Source: an uncultured Prevotellaceae bacterium
Lineage (GTDB): Bacteria; Bacteroidota; Bacteroidia; Bacteroidales; Muribaculaceae
Assembly: GCA_900318255.1 (NCBI GenBank)
Contig: ONJX01000013.1
Span: 1 to 64,000, forward strand
DNA length: 64,000 bases
Direction: 5' to 3'
Position 1 is the stretch's first letter. Each line of letters opens with the position of its first letter. Below, in pieces: positions 62,013-64,000 of this stretch. The notes beneath the pieces are model-generated. The model was not told the DNA's origin. It made no database searches and worked only from the letters and a program-made list of their open reading frames with translations. The position numbers and the translations under genes are program-made.

Positions 62013-63884
62013 TTAAAAATTCACTGAGATGCCGCCCATCAGGCCTATCTTCTGTGCACCCTGGCCAGGCATAATGTCCCATTGCTTGCACAGGAGGTTG
62101 TTAGCCTGAGCCCACACCGAGAAGATGTGGCTAAAGTTGTAGCGAGCGCTCACATAGAGGTTTATCACGTCTTTCATCTCAAGATCGTCGTAGTTGTAAA
62201 ACCCCTCGCTAACGAGCGTGCCATCATCGGCAATCACGGGAGCGACCCAGCGACGAATGAAGGTAGAGCGGTTGATGCGGCAGTTGAGACCGGCATTCAC
62301 CATCAAGGGCTTGATGGGCCACACCTTTACATCAATGTTGAAAATGCTGGTAGGGCCGTCATCGCCCAGTGGGTAACCAGTGTATCGAATACCGTCAACA
62401 TAATCTTCATCGCTAGTGAAAGTGTGAACAAACTGGAGATTTGCCTCGGCAAGCGAGCGGTATTTGTAACTTGCCTCAATGCCCATGTATGCGCCCTGGC
62501 ATTTGGTCATTTTGTAGATAATAGCAGCATACTGGTTGCCATCGATGTAGGGCGAGTTGGGGCCGTCGGGCTTAGGGTTCTCCATGTCGAGCACCTCTTT
62601 ATATATGCCAGAGTTGGCAGCTGGCACCACAGCATCGAGCTGGCCCGTCATGAAGCCATAGCCCACATAGGCCTTAGCACTGAAGCCCACAAAGGGGCCA
62701 ACGTTAAACCCTATCCTGCCGTCAAATGGCACATAGGTGGTAGCATCATAGCCTGCCAGCGGGTCGTTATAACGGTAGGCATTGTGAAGGTCGCCCAAGT
62801 GGTTAATCATCTTGCCACCAGTGGCCTGGGCAAAAAGGTTCACACCCTTAGTGATCTTGAAGTTGAGATCCACATCGGGGGCGATGCGAAATACAGTGCC
62901 TTCGTTGAACGAGAGATTAATGATGCCGCCAGCCTTGGCAGTGAAGATGTCGTTAGAATACTTATAGTATGGATTGAGGGTTAGCATTGCAAAGGTCTTG
63001 TCGCTAGCAACGTTGTTGACGATGTTATGGCGACGACGATTTACCACATCCACGCCAAAGAGCATTCCCACATCACCTATTTTCTCAAACTCATATCCAC
63101 TCTCTATCGAGGCACCGAGCCAAAACTCCTTGCTGCCGTCGATGCCCTCGAGATGCGACTTGTCGTAGCCGGCATAGTCGAGAGTGGCGTGAGCCTCATA
63201 GCCAAGTTTCTCGTCATTAATCCCGATCTCGCTCTGCCACTTGCCGTCGGCGCGCGCCTCGAAGAATGCCGTCTTGCGGTCCTTGAGATAGTTGGTGAAG
63301 CCGCCATAGTAATTGAAACTATCGAAGTGCAGGTGTCCGTCGATGGCCAGCGTGCCGGCATTGAGTTCCTTCATCCAGTTGGCACCCACGATGTTATCGT
63401 TAAAGCGCTGTTTTTGCCTGTCAGACGACCGTTCTATGAGTTTTGTGGTGTTCTTGCCTAGCCATGTGCTGTTGTGCAGCATCCACACGCTCAGCTTCTC
63501 GTTGGTGCGGTCAATGGCACGGTATCCCGCTCCTGCCACAAGATTTAGACAGGTTCCTAGGCCCATGAAGAGATATCCCCGCTGATTAGAGAAGTTGTGG
63601 CGCGTGCGGTAACCATAGGGCTCCATAGTGGGAATTTCCACTGGTACCAGCGTGGGCACTGCCCAGTCGCTGAACTGCGGTGCCACGGCGTCTTTCTCCT
63701 CCTTCTTGACTTCTTTAGGCAGCACAGTCTTCTTGACTACAGTTTTCTTCACTGGGTCAAACTCTCTCTCGAGGGTGATGTTCTTATTCAGGTCGGTTTT
63801 GTCTTGGTTGTTGTTTTGAGCTATCGCCACATTGCCCAAGACCATCGCCATTGCAAGGCACACATATTTAATTTTTTTGTCCAT
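62013..63884 (-). CDS. TonB-receptor-like outer-membrane beta-barrel protein
   Basis: About 623 aa from the ATG at 63884 (MDKKIKYVCLAMAMVLGN). Signal peptide about 1-22, an N-terminal periplasmic stretch with ITLEREFDPVKKTVVKKT, then about 500 residues of amphipathic strands ending in aromatic-terminated GLMGGISVNF, as in outer-membrane barrels. It resembles the Bacteroidetes family annotated as TonB-dependent receptor but lacks a plug domain, so active transport is doubtful. Usually found next to a TPR-type gene; a C-terminal fragment of an upstream gene is present at the window edge. Confidence 0.8.
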   Translation of the reverse strand: MDKKIKYVCLAMAMVLGNVAIAQNNNQDKTDLNKNITLEREFDPVKKTVVKKTVLPKEVKKEEKDAVAPQFSDWAVPTLVPVEIPTMEPYGYRTRHNFSNQRGYLFMGLGTCLNLVAGAGYRAIDRTNEKLSVWMLHNSTWLGKNTTKLIERSSDRQKQRFNDNIVGANWMKELNAGTLAIDGHLHFDSFNYYGGFTNYLKDRKTAFFEARADGKWQSEIGINDEKLGYEAHATLDYAGYDKSHLEGIDGSKEFWLGASIESGYEFEKIGDVGMLFGVDVVNRRRHNIVNNVASDKTFAMLTLNPYYKYSNDIFTAKAGGIINLSFNEGTVFRIAPDVDLNFKITKGVNLFAQATGGKMINHLGDLHNAYRYNDPLAGYDATTYVPFDGRIGFNVGPFVGFSAKAYVGYGFMTGQLDAVVPAANSGIYKEVLDMENPKPDGPNSPYIDGNQYAAIIYKMTKCQGAYMGIEASYKYRSLAEANLQFVHTFTSDEDYVDGIRYTGYPLGDDGPTSIFNIDVKVWPIKPLMVNAGLNCRINRSTFIRRWVAPVIADDGTLVSEGFYNYDDLEMKDVINLYVSARYNFSHIFSVWAQANNLLCKQWDIMPGQGAQKIGLMGGISVNF

Positions 63885-63943
63885 ATCAATATTATCAAAC
63901 TCTTTTAAACATCTGGTTATCATTCTTTAACTGTTACTGACGA

Positions 63944-64000
63944 TTATTTCTTGCCCTTCTGCAACTTGCTCAGGCGATTGTCAATCTCATTGAATATCTC
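63944..64000 (-). CDS. Partial CDS, C-terminus only
   Basis: The minus-strand frame entering at the right edge ends IFNEIDNRLSKLQKGKK and TAA. Helical and charged. From its position before the barrel gene it may be the TPR-type partner often seen there; this is inference from 18 residues. Confidence 0.5.
   Translation of the reverse strand, partial: EIFNEIDNRLSKLQKGKK

Overview
The window reads as a chromosomal segment of a gut-type member of the order Bacteroidales, most likely Muribaculaceae or a close relative (family-level placement is inference). The signs are: Bacteroidetes-type promoters with a TAnnTTTG -7 box in front of most transcription units and almost no Shine-Dalgarno sequences; a PorX-type regulator and a type IX-like C-terminal sorting domain; large secreted proteins ending in dockerin-like calcium repeats; a BspA/DUF285 surface protein; and typical Bacteroidetes families (DUF4491, DUF1573, a dual-membrane anti-sigma factor). 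The core genes are moderately GC-rich, with long antisense shadow ORFs. A few genes are visibly AT-rich and look acquired.

Layout. 0-8 kb: porX, a serine hydrolase and a 1439-residue secreted starch-binding-like protein. 8-16 kb: housekeeping genes (rpsU with a long structured leader, recO, two identical tRNA-Glu genes flanking rpsT, a cobalamin adenosyltransferase overlapping a LOG-family gene, glgB and an acyl-CoA ligase). 16-19 kb: a small lipoprotein, an ECF sigma factor overlapping its dual-membrane anti-sigma gene, and a retropepsin/Sel1 protein. 19-38 kb: starch degradation, with a secreted multi-domain alpha-amylase, a PIG-L deacetylase, a giant BspA-like protein, then a malQ - susB (GH97) - pulA - susA - lipoprotein operon. 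No susC/D/E/F is present. 38-43 kb: two more dockerin-bearing secreted proteins on the minus strand. 43-47 kb: a small HTH-like protein, a membrane-anchored Ser/Thr kinase and two small secreted proteins.

47.1-50.9 kb is the most unusual part. A promoter, a ~290-nt RNA closed by a ~23-bp long-range helix, and an intrinsic terminator precede an AT-rich three-gene cluster: a YaaW/UPF0174 (DUF3944) homologue and two unrecognised coiled-coil/glycine-rich membrane-associated proteins. A small zinc-ribbon gene follows. 51-64 kb: a lipid-A-synthase-N-like membrane protein, a MITE-like element, a NatAB-type ABC exporter, an LD-carboxypeptidase, DUF4491, a lipoprotein, an S23-type four-helix protein, meaB, two DUF1573 genes, a GH25 lysozyme with a charged tail, a GNAT acetyltransferase and an outer-membrane barrel protein.

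How the genes fit together. Secreted amylase, pullulanase, neopullulanase and GH97 glucosidase would cut starch outside the cytoplasm and in the periplasm, MalQ would rearrange maltodextrins inside the cell, and GlgB would build glycogen. Three starch-related promoters carry the same GCAAACGTTTGC-like palindrome at a constant distance (about 62 bp) from the -7 box, which suggests one LacI-type regulator. The adenosyltransferase and MeaB serve B12-dependent methylmalonyl-CoA mutase. PorX and the type IX-like C-terminus point to a type IX secretion system. Intergenic gaps are rich in short repeat families: TTCTAGAA palindromes, TTAAGTG heptamers, TGCATTGTGAATTA arrays and GAACCGTCCCC elements.
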